Positions 9,544-17,340 of a stretch of 64,000 nucleotides of DNA are shown here, one piece after another (position 1 is the stretch's first letter; each line of letters opens with the position of its first letter). The notes below the pieces were generated by a model. It had not been told where the DNA came from, did no database searches, and was given only the letters and a program-made list of their open reading frames with translations. The position numbers and the translations under genes were made by a program. Source of the DNA: Phycicoccus sonneratiae. Lineage in GTDB: Bacteria; Actinomycetota; Actinomycetes; Actinomycetales; Dermatophilaceae. The DNA lies in contig NZ_JAFDVD010000007.1 of NCBI RefSeq assembly GCF_016887965.1, positions 1 through 64,000 of the forward strand. The letters run 5' to 3'.

Positions 9544-10751
9544 CGGACCTCGCGGTCCTCCTCGACGGCCTGCTGGGCCCGCGCCTCCGCGAGCGCCGGC
9601 AGGTCGGGCTCCTCCACCTCGGGGTCGACCCGCGGGGTGACGAGGGCGGCGACCCGCTCCTCCGTCTCGGCCGTCACCTCGTGGCGACGCTGGTAGATCT
9701 CGAGCATCGCCATGATGGTGGCCGCGAACGGCACCCCCATGAGCGCCCCGGAGAGCCCGAACAGCTGGGCGCCGAGCAGCGCGGCCCCGAAGGACACCGC
9801 GGGATGGACGTCGACGGCCTTGGCCGAGATCCGCGGCTCGATGGTGAGGTTCTCGACCTGCTGGTAGGCGATGCCGTAGACGAGGACCCAGACGCCGAGC
9901 CACGGGTCGCCCGACGTGAGCCCGACGACGACCGGCAGCGCGATCGACACGTACGTGCCGATGTTGGGGATGAACTGCGCGACGAGCCCGGTCCACAGCG
10001 CGAGCGGCAGCCAGTAGGGCAGGTCGAGCAGGAAGAACGCCACCATGCTCACGCCGGCGTTGATCGAGGCGAGGACCACCCGGGCCGCGATGTAGCCGCC
10101 GACCTTGACCTTGGCGATGTCCCAGGCGGTGAGGAAGGGCACCTGCACGCGCGGGGTCATCCGCGAGGCGAGCCAGGTGCGCAGGCGGGGCATCCCGACC
10201 GAGACGTAGGCGACGAAGAAGAGGACGACGAACAGCCCGAAGGCGGCCCCGAGCACCGCCGAGACGAGCCCCAGCACCCCGAAGGCGACGTTCTGGGCGT
10301 ACCCCGTGAGGTCGGACGGCGAGATGCCGGCCTGCTCGAGGAGGTCGTCGTAGGTGTACGAGGACCCCGTGGCCCGGTTCACCTGGTCGAGGACGTCGGC
10401 GGCGATGTCGGGGACGGCCGTGACGAGCGCGGTCAGCTGGTCGACGAGCAGGCTCCCGAAGACCCAGAGGAAGGCGCTGACCGCGACGAAGAGCGAGCCC
10501 ATGACCGTCGCGGTGGCGGCGGCCCGCGGCATCCACCGGGACAGCCGGGCGACCGCGGGCTCCATCGCGAGCGCCACGAACCAGCTCATGACGACGTAGA
10601 ACACGAGGGTGCTGCCGCGCCACAGGACGAACCCCAGCAGGGCGATCCCGAGCAGGACGCCGACGACGGCGAGCGTGCGCCGCCGCTCGCTGCGCTGTCC
10701 GGGGTCGAGGATGCCCTCGGGGGCGGTGGGCGCGGCCGTCGAGTCGCTCAT
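9540..10751 (-). CDS. AI-2E family transporter (TqsA/PerM-like membrane protein)
   Basis: 403 residues with about eight membrane helices, two near the N-terminus and the rest clustered after a large extracytoplasmic loop. This is the layout of the AI-2 exporter-like superfamily (UPF0118). The family signature lies in the segment WLPLALWTGLVAQFIPNIGT and the following PRISAKAV region. Members have been linked to autoinducer export or to Na+/H+ antiport; neither role is settled for actinomycetes. The C-terminal 60 residues are charged and cytoplasmic. The start at 10751 is supported by TAGCAT 8 nt upstream; an alternative start 9 codons earlier lacks this. Its 3' end overlaps the convergent gene by four bases. 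Confidence 0.85.
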   Translation of the reverse strand: MSDSTAAPTAPEGILDPGQRSERRRTLAVVGVLLGIALLGFVLWRGSTLVFYVVMSWFVALAMEPAVARLSRWMPRAAATATVMGSLFVAVSAFLWVFGSLLVDQLTALVTAVPDIAADVLDQVNRATGSSYTYDDLLEQAGISPSDLTGYAQNVAFGVLGLVSAVLGAAFGLFVVLFFVAYVSVGMPRLRTWLASRMTPRVQVPFLTAWDIAKVKVGGYIAARVVLASINAGVSMVAFFLLDLPYWLPLALWTGLVAQFIPNIGTYVSIALPVVVGLTSGDPWLGVWVLVYGIAYQQVENLTIEPRISAKAVDVHPAVSFGAALLGAQLFGLSGALMGVPFAATIMAMLEIYQRRHEVTAETEERVAALVTPRVDPEVEEPDLPALAEARAQQAVEEDREVR

Positions 10752-10759
10752 GGGCCCCG

Positions 10760-10765
10760 ATGCTA
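10760..10765 (-). promoter_or_regulatory. -10 hexamer TAGCAT
   Basis: TAGCAT on the minus strand, 8 nt before the ATG at 10751; leaderless start inferred for the AI-2E-family gene. Confidence 0.4.
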
Positions 10766-10794
10766 GGGCCGCGGCCACAGGAGCACGGGGACGA

Positions 10795-10837
10795 CCGAGG
10801 GCCCGGTCCGCGGCTGTCGCCGGGACTGGGCCCTCGG
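10795..10837 (-). terminator. Stem-loop downstream of tRNA-Tyr
   Basis: Perfect 10-bp arms CCGAGGGCCC (10795-10804) and GGGCCCTCGG (10828-10837), with further pairing possible inside the loop. It lies 9 bp past the tRNA 3' end in the direction of tRNA transcription. There is no U-tract, as is common for actinobacterial terminators. It may instead mark the processing boundary. Confidence 0.65.
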
Positions 10838-10846
10838 GGCACGGGG

Positions 10847-10927
10847 TGGCAGGTGAAGGATTCGAACCTTCGTAGCTTTCGCGACGGATTTACAGTCCGC
10901 TCCCATTGGCCGCTCGGGCAACCTGCC
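10847..10927 (-). tRNA. tRNA-Tyr (anticodon GTA)
   Basis: The minus strand folds as a class II tRNA of 81 nt. A 7-bp acceptor stem (GGCAGGT with ACCTGCC) is followed by an anticodon arm with GACTGTAAATC giving GTA, a long variable arm as expected for Tyr, and a T-arm with GGTTCGAATCC. The discriminator base is A, and the CCA end is not encoded. It is flanked by the AI-2E-family gene and yajQ. Confidence 0.96.
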
Positions 10928-10985
10928 TGGTGCGCATGGAAGGATAGCAAGCCGGACCCGACCCACCGAATCGACTGGAGGACCC

Positions 10986-11480
10986 GTGGCGGACAGCAGC
11001 TTCGACATCGTCAGCACGTACGACAAGCAGGAGATCGCGAACGCGGTGAACACGGCCGCGAAGGAGATCGGCAACCGGTACGACTTCAAGAACGTCGGCG
11101 CCCGCGTCGAGCTCGCCGGCGAGGTCATCCGGATGGAGGCCAACAGCGAGGAGCGCTGCAAGGCCGTCCTCGACGTCGTGCAGACCTGGCTGGTCAAGCG
11201 CGGGGTCTCGCTCAAGCACCTCGACGTCCCCGAGGCCGGTCCCCGGCTGTCGGGCAAGGAGTACAAGCTCGACTGTCCGCTCAAGGAGGGCATCTCCTCC
11301 GAGAACGCCAAGAAGATCACCAAGCTGATCCGCGACGAGGGCCCCAGGAGCGTCAAGACCCAGATCCAGGGCGACGAGGTGCGCGTCACGAGCAAGTCGC
11401 GCGACGACCTCCAGGCCGTCCAGCAGCTGCTCAAGGGCGCCGACCTCGACATCGCGCTGAACTTCACGAACCGCCGCTGA
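10986..11480 (+). CDS. yajQ: YajQ family nucleotide-binding protein
   Basis: 164 residues, the full length of the YajQ/UPF0234 family: two ferredoxin-like repeats beginning SSFDIVSTYDKQEIANAV and ending DLDIALNFTNRR. Members bind cyclic di-GMP in some proteobacteria, and others bind tRNA or nucleotides; the actinobacterial role is not established. The GTG start has a GGAGG box 5 nt upstream, in contrast to the leaderless genes around it. It stands alone between tRNA-Tyr and the toxin-antitoxin pair. Confidence 0.92.
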   Translation: MADSSFDIVSTYDKQEIANAVNTAAKEIGNRYDFKNVGARVELAGEVIRMEANSEERCKAVLDVVQTWLVKRGVSLKHLDVPEAGPRLSGKEYKLDCPLKEGISSENAKKITKLIRDEGPRSVKTQIQGDEVRVTSKSRDDLQAVQQLLKGADLDIALNFTNRR

Positions 11481-11523
11481 CCTATAGCGGGGCTGCACCT
11501 GGCGACGGGCGCGTCCGCATCGG

Positions 11524-11922
11524 CTAGACGAGGGGCAGGGCCCGAACCTGAGTACGGGAAACCGCGTACAACGCCGGGCCATCGCGGGTCGCCTCTCGCC
11601 AGATCGCCGCTCCATGCAGGATGTAGCACTCCGCCATGGCTTGTGCGTTCAGATTGCCTTGCGTCAGACAGAATGCGCGCACGTGGAAGCGCGAAAGCGC
11701 CTCAACCTCTGCCTTGCGATAGCGGATTCGCTCGTCCTTCATGAGAACAGGCCACCCTCGGCTTCCAGCGAGTTCAAGCCACTCAACGTCAAGGATCGAC
11801 TCGTCGCCGGGAACCCCGTAGTGCTCCGCGAGGGTGATGACATCCCAGCCTCTATCGCGGAGCAGCCGAGGAACCTGGACCCGACCGAGGCTCCGATCGA
11901 CGAAGAACCGCGGGCTGATCAT
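11524..11922 (-). CDS. VapC45-type PIN-like toxin
   Basis: 132 residues. The short N-terminus ISPRFFVDRSLGRVQVPRLL carries the first acidic residue (Asp) of a PIN-like nuclease fold. DVEWLELAGSRGWPVLMKDE holds further conserved acidic positions around a predicted Mg2+ site. It matches the PIN-like toxin family paired with HTH/DUF433 antitoxins, as I recall for Rv2019 (VapC45) of M. tuberculosis. It follows its antitoxin gene by only 9 bp with no clear Shine-Dalgarno sequence, so translational coupling is likely. Base composition is visibly less GC-rich than the neighbours, with codons such as AGA, ATA and CTT-type third positions, suggesting acquisition by transfer. The likely activity is RNA cleavage, inferred from the family. 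Confidence 0.75.
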   Translation of the reverse strand: MISPRFFVDRSLGRVQVPRLLRDRGWDVITLAEHYGVPGDESILDVEWLELAGSRGWPVLMKDERIRYRKAEVEALSRFHVRAFCLTQGNLNAQAMAECYILHGAAIWREATRDGPALYAVSRTQVRALPLV

Positions 11923-11931
11923 GGTGTTGCG

Positions 11932-12657
11932 TCAGCTCGACCGAACTACCTGACGGACGGCGTCTTCGAGCTCCTTCGGCGGGACGCCATACTCCTCCGC
12001 GACAACTGCAAGAGGTTCGCCGGACCGGAAGAGCGACAGGGCGTCGTCGAGGCGCGCACCTCCGTGAACGAACGTCGGCTGACCGAACGACCTGCGAAGG
12101 TCAGCCACCAACTGCGCTGTCGTGTATCCCGGCAGCGGCACGGCGGTCGCGAAGCCGTCAGTCCCGAAGACGATCTTCTGGAGGTACTCAGCCACCACTT
12201 GCTTGAAGACTCGCTGGCCATCTCTCACGACGACGAGGTCCCTTAGCGCCTCGGCATCCTCGTGCGGTGCATGACTCGCATAGTCGAACAGAACCTCGGC
12301 ACCGTCGGTGAAGAGTTGATGTGACGCCAGGGCATGGCGAACGCCCATCTCTTGGGAAAGGCGCTCCAATGCGGGACGGATCCGTTGGAGTGGAACTCCA
12401 GTCCGGCGGATAGCTGCCAAGGCGTACCCCTCGGCGAGTCCCACGAAAGGGATTGCGGGTCCCCGCGTCGTCACCCGTTCGACAGAAGTGATCACGGGGT
12501 CGCCAACAACTGTCCGTTGAGGCGTGTGCACCGTGTATCCGCGCGCCCAATTACGGAACGTTGATTCAGAGAGGCCCAAGTATCGGGAGGCTTCAGCCTG
12601 CGTGTATAGCGGCGCAGTGAACTTGTCGATCACAACCTCATCAGCGACAGCCGTCAT
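11932..12657 (-). CDS. VapB45-type antitoxin with HTH and DUF433 domains
   Basis: 241 residues. Residues 15-45 form a MerR-like helix-turn-helix (LYTQAEASRYLGLSESTFRN). A middle region follows, and a C-terminal DUF433-type helical domain (RLDDALSLFRSGEPLAVVAEEYG) recognises the toxin and helps bind DNA. Size and order match Rv2018 (VapB45), as I recall it. ATG at 12657 is chosen because GGGAGG sits 5 nt upstream; a GTG two codons earlier overlaps that box. As in other toxin-antitoxin loci, the protein should repress its own promoter in the 136-bp gap up to the AAA ATPase gene. Low GC is shared with the toxin. Confidence 0.75.
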   Translation of the reverse strand: MTAVADEVVIDKFTAPLYTQAEASRYLGLSESTFRNWARGYTVHTPQRTVVGDPVITSVERVTTRGPAIPFVGLAEGYALAAIRRTGVPLQRIRPALERLSQEMGVRHALASHQLFTDGAEVLFDYASHAPHEDAEALRDLVVVRDGQRVFKQVVAEYLQKIVFGTDGFATAVPLPGYTTAQLVADLRRSFGQPTFVHGGARLDDALSLFRSGEPLAVVAEEYGVPPKELEDAVRQVVRSS

Positions 12658-12781
12658 GAGCACCTCCCTCGCCTCAGGTTCTCATCATTGCGCACGCTAC
12701 CGACGGGGTGCCGGATCTTGAGGGTGTGGCCGTTCCTGGTAGCCAGGCCCACGCGGGCTCCCGCCACGCCGGATCCTGACG

Positions 12782-12787
12782 TAGCGT
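12782..12787 (+). promoter_or_regulatory. -10 hexamer TAGCGT
   Basis: TAGCGT lies 6 nt before the ATG at 12794; leaderless start inferred for the ATPase-VWA operon. Confidence 0.42.
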
Positions 12788-12793
12788 GAGGCG

Positions 12794-14182
12794 ATGAGCG
12801 CCCCACCGGCCATCTCCACCGTCGGCGAGCTGCGGGCCTCCGGGCACGAGGCCCGGTCCGTGCGAGCCGAGATCCGCGACAACCTCCTCGCCGCCCTCGC
12901 GGCGGGCACCGACCCCTGGCCCGGCCTGCACGGCTTCGGCCAGACGGTCGTCCCGCAGCTCGAGCGGGCCCTGCTCGCCGGGCACGACGTCGTGCTCCTC
13001 GGCGAGCGCGGTCAGGGCAAGACCCGCCTGCTGCGCAGCCTCGTCGGGTTGCTCGACGAGTGGACGCCCGTCATCGACGGCTCCGAGCTCGGCGAGCACC
13101 CGTACGAGCCGATCACCGTCGAGTCCCGGCGGCGGGCGGCCGAGCTCGGTGACGCGCTGCCCGTCGCCTGGCGGCACCGCGACGAGCGGTACTCCGAGAA
13201 GCTCGCGACCCCGGACACGAGCGTCGCCGACCTCATCGGCGACGTCGACCCGATGCGGGTCGCCGAGGGCCGCCGGCTCGGCGACCCCGAGACGATCCAC
13301 TTCGGGCTCATCCCCCGCAGCCACCGGGGCGTCGTCGCCATCAACGAGCTCCCCGACCTCGCCGAGCGGATCCAGGTCGCGATGCTCAACGTCATGGAGG
13401 AGCGCGACATCCAGATCCGTGGCTACGTGCTGCGCCTGCCGCTCGACGTGCTCGTCGTGGCCTCCGCCAATCCCGAGGACTACACGAACCGCGGGCGGAT
13501 CATCACCCCGCTCAAGGACCGCTTCGGCGCCGAGATCCGCACCCACTACCCGCGCGAGCTCGGCGACGAGGTCGCGGTCATCCGGCAGGAGGCCGACCTC
13601 GTCGCCACCGTCCCCGACGCGCTCGTCGAGGTCGTCGCCCGCTTCACCCGCGGGCTGCGGGGGTCGAGCTCGGTCGACCAGCGCTCCGGTGTCTCGGCCC
13701 GCTTCGCGATCGCCGCGGCCGAGACGGTCGCCGCCGCCGCCCTGCACCGCGCGACGACGCAGGGCGAGCCCGAGGGCGTGGCGCGGGTCGTCGACCTCGA
13801 GGCCGCCATCGACGTGCTGCGTGGCAAGGTCGAGCTCGAGACGGGCGAGGAGGGTCGCGAGCGCGAGGTGCTCGGTCACCTCCTGCGCACGGCCACCGCC
13901 GAGACCGCGCGGCACCGGCTCGGCGGCATCGACATGGCGCTGCTCGTCGAGGCGATCGAGGACGGCGCGATGGTCACCACCGGTGAGTCGGTCAGCGCCC
14001 GCGCCTTCCTCGACGCCCTCCCGGTGCTCGGTGAGTCCGACCTCTACGACACCGTCGCGACGCGCCTCGGAGCGACCTCCGAGGGTGAGCGGGCGAGCGC
14101 CGTCGAGCTCGCCCTCGAGGGCCTGTACCTCGCCCGGCGCATCGGGAAGGACATCGACGGCTCGGAGACCGTCTATGGCTGA
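12794..14182 (+). CDS. Magnesium-chelatase/MoxR-like AAA+ ATPase
   Basis: 462 residues. Walker A is GERGQGKTR at about residue 72. The Walker B region is VVAINELPDL, keeping the catalytic Glu but with Asn in place of the usual Asp, followed by the sensor segment VVASANPEDYTNRGR. The sequence is closest to the ATPase half of chelatase-like pairs that are often mis-named sigma-54 regulators. It overlaps the following VWA gene by 8 bp, so the two are cotranslated and very likely form an ATPase-VWA complex. Such complexes remodel or load metal into a target protein. No chelatase catalytic subunit or metalloenzyme lies adjacent, so the client is unknown. Confidence 0.85.
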   Translation: MSAPPAISTVGELRASGHEARSVRAEIRDNLLAALAAGTDPWPGLHGFGQTVVPQLERALLAGHDVVLLGERGQGKTRLLRSLVGLLDEWTPVIDGSELGEHPYEPITVESRRRAAELGDALPVAWRHRDERYSEKLATPDTSVADLIGDVDPMRVAEGRRLGDPETIHFGLIPRSHRGVVAINELPDLAERIQVAMLNVMEERDIQIRGYVLRLPLDVLVVASANPEDYTNRGRIITPLKDRFGAEIRTHYPRELGDEVAVIRQEADLVATVPDALVEVVARFTRGLRGSSSVDQRSGVSARFAIAAAETVAAAALHRATTQGEPEGVARVVDLEAAIDVLRGKVELETGEEGREREVLGHLLRTATAETARHRLGGIDMALLVEAIEDGAMVTTGESVSARAFLDALPVLGESDLYDTVATRLGATSEGERASAVELALEGLYLARRIGKDIDGSETVYG

Positions 14183-16199
14183 ACGGGCTTCTCGGCGTTC
14201 GCGGTTCACGCGCTACGGCGGAGGCGACCCGTTGGCGCCGCCCGTCGACCTCCGCGAGGCGCTCGACGCCATCGGCGAGGACGTCATGGCCGGCTACTCC
14301 CCCGAGCGGGCGATGCGCGAGCTGCTGCGCCAGGGCACCCGCGACCACACCGGCCTCGACGAGCTGGCCCGCCGGGTCGCCGAACGGCGCCGCGAGATGC
14401 TCCGGCGCCACAACCTCGACGGGACGCTCGAGGAGGTGCGCCGGCTCCTCGACGAGGCCGTCCTCGCCGAGCGCAAGCAGCTGGCGCGCGACCTCGACGA
14501 CGATGCCCGCTTCGCCGAGATGCGGATCGAGAACCTGCCGCCGACCCCGGCCGCCGCGGTCAGCGAGCTGTCCGACTACGCGTGGCGCTCCTCCGACGGC
14601 CGGGAGAAGTACGAGCAGATCAAGGACCTCCTCGGCCGCGAGCTGCTCGACCAGCGCTTCGCGGGGATGAAGCAGGCCCTCGAGAACGCCACCGACGAGG
14701 ACCGCGCCGAGGTCGAGGAGATGCTGCGCGACCTCGGCGACCTCCTCGAGGCGCACGCCCGCGGCGACGACACCGACGAGCAGTTCCGCGACTTCATGGA
14801 CAGGCACGGCGAGTTCTTCCCCGAGCGGCCGGAGTCCGTCGAGGAGCTCGTCGACGCCCTCGCCGCCCGGGCGGCCGCCGCGCAGCGGATGCTCGCGTCG
14901 ATGAGCCCCGAGCAGCGCGAGGAGCTGATGCAGCTGTCCCAGCAGGCCTTCGGCTCGCCGGCGCTCATGGACCAGCTCTCCCGGATCGACGGGCTGCTCC
15001 AGGGGATGCGCCCCGGCGAGGACTGGGGCGGCTCCGAACGGTTCGACGGCGAGCAGGGTCTCGGCCTCGGTGACGGCACCGGCGTGCTCCAGGACCTCGC
15101 GCAGCTCGACGCCCTCGCCGAGCAGCTCTCGCAGTCCCACCCCGGCGCCCGGATGGACGACGTCGACCTCGACGCCCTGTCGCGGTTGCTCGGCGCCGAC
15201 GCCGCCGTGGACGCCCGGGCGCTGGCCGAGCTCGAGAAGGCGTTGCGCGACACCGGGATGCTCACCCGGTCGGCCGACGGCTCGCTGCGCCTCTCCCCCA
15301 AGGCGATGCGCGAGCTCGGGAAGTCCCTGCTGCGCGACGTCGCGGGCCGGCTGTCGACCCGGGGCGGCCAGCGCGACACCCGGCAGGCGGGTGCCGCCGG
15401 CGAGCAGAGCGGGGCCACGCGCCCGTGGGAGTTCGGCGACACCGAGCCCTGGGACACGACGCGGACGATGACCAACGCGATCACGCGGGTGGTCGGCGAG
15501 GGCGGTGACCCGCGCGGCGGCCTCCGGCTCGACATCCGCGACGTCGAGGTCACCGAGACCGAGGCGCGCACTCGCGCTGCCGTGGCGCTGCTCGTCGACA
15601 CCTCGTTCTCGATGGCGATGGACGGTCGCTGGGTGCCGATGAAGCGCACCGCCCTCGCGCTGCACCAGCTGGTCTCGACCCGCTTCCGCGGCGACGACCT
15701 CCAGCTCGTGTCGTTCGCCCGCTACGCGCAGACGATGGACATCGAGACCCTCACCGCGCTCGACGCCGAGTGGGACAAGGGGACCAACCTCCACCACGCC
15801 CTGCTCCTCGCGAACCGGCACTTCCGCAAGCACCCCGACGCCCAGCCGGTGCTCCTCGTCGTCACCGACGGCGAGCCCACCTCGCACCTCGAGCCCGGCG
15901 GCGGGGTCTTCTTCGACTACCCGCCGCACCCGCGCACGCTCGCCCTCGCCGTCCGCGAGCTCGACGCCGCGGCGCGGCTCGGGGCCCAGGTCACCTTCTT
16001 CCGGCTCGGCGACGACCCCGGCCTGGCCCGGTTCGTCGACTCGATGGCCCGCCGGGCCGACGGCCGCGTCGTCGCCCCCGAGCTCGGCGACCTCGGGGCC
16101 GCCGTCGTCGGCTCCTACCTCGACGGGCGCACGCCGGGGCAGGCGGCGTTCGGCTCCTACCGCGACCTGTTCGGTGGTCGCGGCTTCTGGGCCGGCTGA
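14175..16199 (+). CDS. VWA domain protein (CoxE/chelatase-D-like partner)
   Basis: 674 residues. About 420 residues are charged and strongly helical, probably coiled coil, around EEVRRLLDEAVLAERKQLA and AELEKALRDTG. A C-terminal von Willebrand A domain has an intact MIDAS: DTSFS at about residue 475, Thr in DKGTN, and Asp in VVTDGEP. It should therefore bind a divalent ion and a partner protein. The start is the ATG at 14175 inside the end of the ATPase gene (8-bp overlap). With that ATPase it forms an AAA-VWA pair of the kind that assembles metal cofactors or remodels complexes. The client cannot be named from the neighbours. Confidence 0.86.
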   Translation: MAERASRRSRFTRYGGGDPLAPPVDLREALDAIGEDVMAGYSPERAMRELLRQGTRDHTGLDELARRVAERRREMLRRHNLDGTLEEVRRLLDEAVLAERKQLARDLDDDARFAEMRIENLPPTPAAAVSELSDYAWRSSDGREKYEQIKDLLGRELLDQRFAGMKQALENATDEDRAEVEEMLRDLGDLLEAHARGDDTDEQFRDFMDRHGEFFPERPESVEELVDALAARAAAAQRMLASMSPEQREELMQLSQQAFGSPALMDQLSRIDGLLQGMRPGEDWGGSERFDGEQGLGLGDGTGVLQDLAQLDALAEQLSQSHPGARMDDVDLDALSRLLGADAAVDARALAELEKALRDTGMLTRSADGSLRLSPKAMRELGKSLLRDVAGRLSTRGGQRDTRQAGAAGEQSGATRPWEFGDTEPWDTTRTMTNAITRVVGEGGDPRGGLRLDIRDVEVTETEARTRAAVALLVDTSFSMAMDGRWVPMKRTALALHQLVSTRFRGDDLQLVSFARYAQTMDIETLTALDAEWDKGTNLHHALLLANRHFRKHPDAQPVLLVVTDGEPTSHLEPGGGVFFDYPPHPRTLALAVRELDAAARLGAQVTFFRLGDDPGLARFVDSMARRADGRVVAPELGDLGAAVVGSYLDGRTPGQAAFGSYRDLFGGRGFWAG

Positions 16200-16208
16200 G
16201 GTCCGGTC

Positions 16209-16607
16209 GTGTCCGGTCTCGAGGGCGTCTACCGCGACTACCTGACCGCCCTCGACGAGCGCCGCTTCGAGGACCTGGGGCGGTTCGTCCACGACGAGCT
16301 GACCTACAACGAGCGGCGCATGACCCGGGCGGAGTACGCCGCGATGATCGCCGACGACGCCCGGCGCATCCCCGACCTGCGCTTCGACCCGCGCCTCGTC
16401 GTCGTCTCCGGTGACGTCGTCGCCTGCCGCCTGTGGTTCGCCTGCACGCCCGCGCTGGAGTTCGCCGGCGTGGCCCCCACCGGCCGCCCGGTGGCCTTCG
16501 GCGAGCACGTCTTCTACCGGTTCCGGGAGGGTCGCATCGAGCAGGTCTGGTCGCTCGTCGACCTCGACGCCTTCCGTGCGCAGGCGTCCGGACACGCCCG
16601 GCCGTGA
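16209..16607 (+). CDS. SnoaL-like/NTF2-fold protein
   Basis: 132 residues with the cone-shaped NTF2-fold pattern of SnoaL-like polyketide-cyclase relatives. An N-terminal helix pair (VYRDYLTALDERRFEDLGRF) is followed by FRMTRAEY-type and EHVFYRFREGRIEQVW strands. Catalysis in this family needs acidic and His residues that vary, so enzyme function is not assured. It starts at GTG 16209, nine bases after the VWA gene stop, and probably shares that transcript, though it has no evident functional link. Confidence 0.7.
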   Translation: MSGLEGVYRDYLTALDERRFEDLGRFVHDELTYNERRMTRAEYAAMIADDARRIPDLRFDPRLVVVSGDVVACRLWFACTPALEFAGVAPTGRPVAFGEHVFYRFREGRIEQVWSLVDLDAFRAQASGHARP

Positions 16608-16613
16608 TCCGGC

Positions 16614-16644
16614 TTGACCTCACGTGCACTTGAGGTCACAGGGT
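16614..16644 (+). promoter_or_regulatory. MerR-type operator/promoter for the transketolase pair
   Basis: TGACCTCA (16615-16622) and TGAGGTCA (16631-16638) form a perfect 8-bp inverted repeat with an 8-nt spacer. The -35 TTGACC (16614-16619) overlaps its left arm, and a weak -10 (CAGGGT, 16639-16644) lies 19 bp further on. A dyad inside an overlong -35/-10 spacer is the hallmark of MerR-family activators, and CCTCA-type arms resemble SoxR-like sites. No merR gene is in the window. Confidence 0.6.
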
Positions 16645-16650
16645 GGGGGG

Positions 16651-17340
16651 ATGGACGACACCACGACGCGCGCCCGGCTCCTCACCCTCATGAGCAGGAT
16701 GACCGGCGACGAGAAGCATGCTCCCAGCGCCACCTCGACCCTGGACGTGCTCCAGGTGCTCCACGAACGGGTGCTGCGGGTGGGACCGGAGCACGCCGGC
16801 GACCCCGACCGCGACCGCTTCCTGCTCTCGAAGGGTCACGGGCCGGTGGCGTACTACGCCGTCCTCGCCGCGGCCGGCTTCCTCGACGAGGACGAGCTGG
16901 CAGGCTTCGCCGGGCCCACGTCCCGGCTCGGGATGCACCCCGACCGCGTCCTCGTGCCGGGTGTCGAGATCGGCTCCGGCTCCCTCGGGCACGGCCTCGG
17001 CATCGCCGTCGGCCTCAGCCACGGTCTCGTCCTCCTCGGGCGCACCCGGCCCCGGGTCGTCGTGCTCGTCGGGGACGCCGAGCTCGACGAGGGCAGCAAC
17101 TGGGAGGCGGTCCAGGTCGCCGGTCGGCTCGGGCTGTCTCGGCTGACCGCCGTCGTCGTCGACAACGGGTCGGCCTCGCTCGGGTGGCCCGGCGGCATCT
17201 CCCCACGGTTCCGGGCCGAGGGCTGGAGCGCGGTCGACGCCGACGGCCGCGACCACGACGCCCTCGAGCGGGCGTTCGCCGACACGGTGCCGGACCGCCC
17301 CCACCTCGTCGTCGCGCACGTGGAGAGGAAGGACGCGTGA
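16651..17340 (+). CDS. Transketolase N-terminal (TPP-binding) subunit
   Basis: 229 residues matching the N-terminal half of transketolase. LSKGHGPVAYYA is the conserved Lys/His region. GSGSLGHGLGIAVGL follows, then the thiamine diphosphate motif GDAELDEGSNWEA. The ATG at 16651 follows a run of G that could serve as a weak ribosome site. The C-terminal half is the next gene, with a 4-bp overlap (GTGA). Two-gene transketolases are often dedicated to special sugar or aromatic pathways rather than the central pentose phosphate route, but no such pathway genes adjoin. Expression is probably set by the MerR-type operator just upstream. Confidence 0.88.
   Translation: MDDTTTRARLLTLMSRMTGDEKHAPSATSTLDVLQVLHERVLRVGPEHAGDPDRDRFLLSKGHGPVAYYAVLAAAGFLDEDELAGFAGPTSRLGMHPDRVLVPGVEIGSGSLGHGLGIAVGLSHGLVLLGRTRPRVVVLVGDAELDEGSNWEAVQVAGRLGLSRLTAVVVDNGSASLGWPGGISPRFRAEGWSAVDADGRDHDALERAFADTVPDRPHLVVAHVERKDA

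Noticed and set aside
16614-16644. Reading the transketolase operator as a definite SoxR site
   Set aside because: Arms agree with the MerR type in general but the centre (CGTGCACT) departs from the SoxR consensus; the regulator cannot be named.
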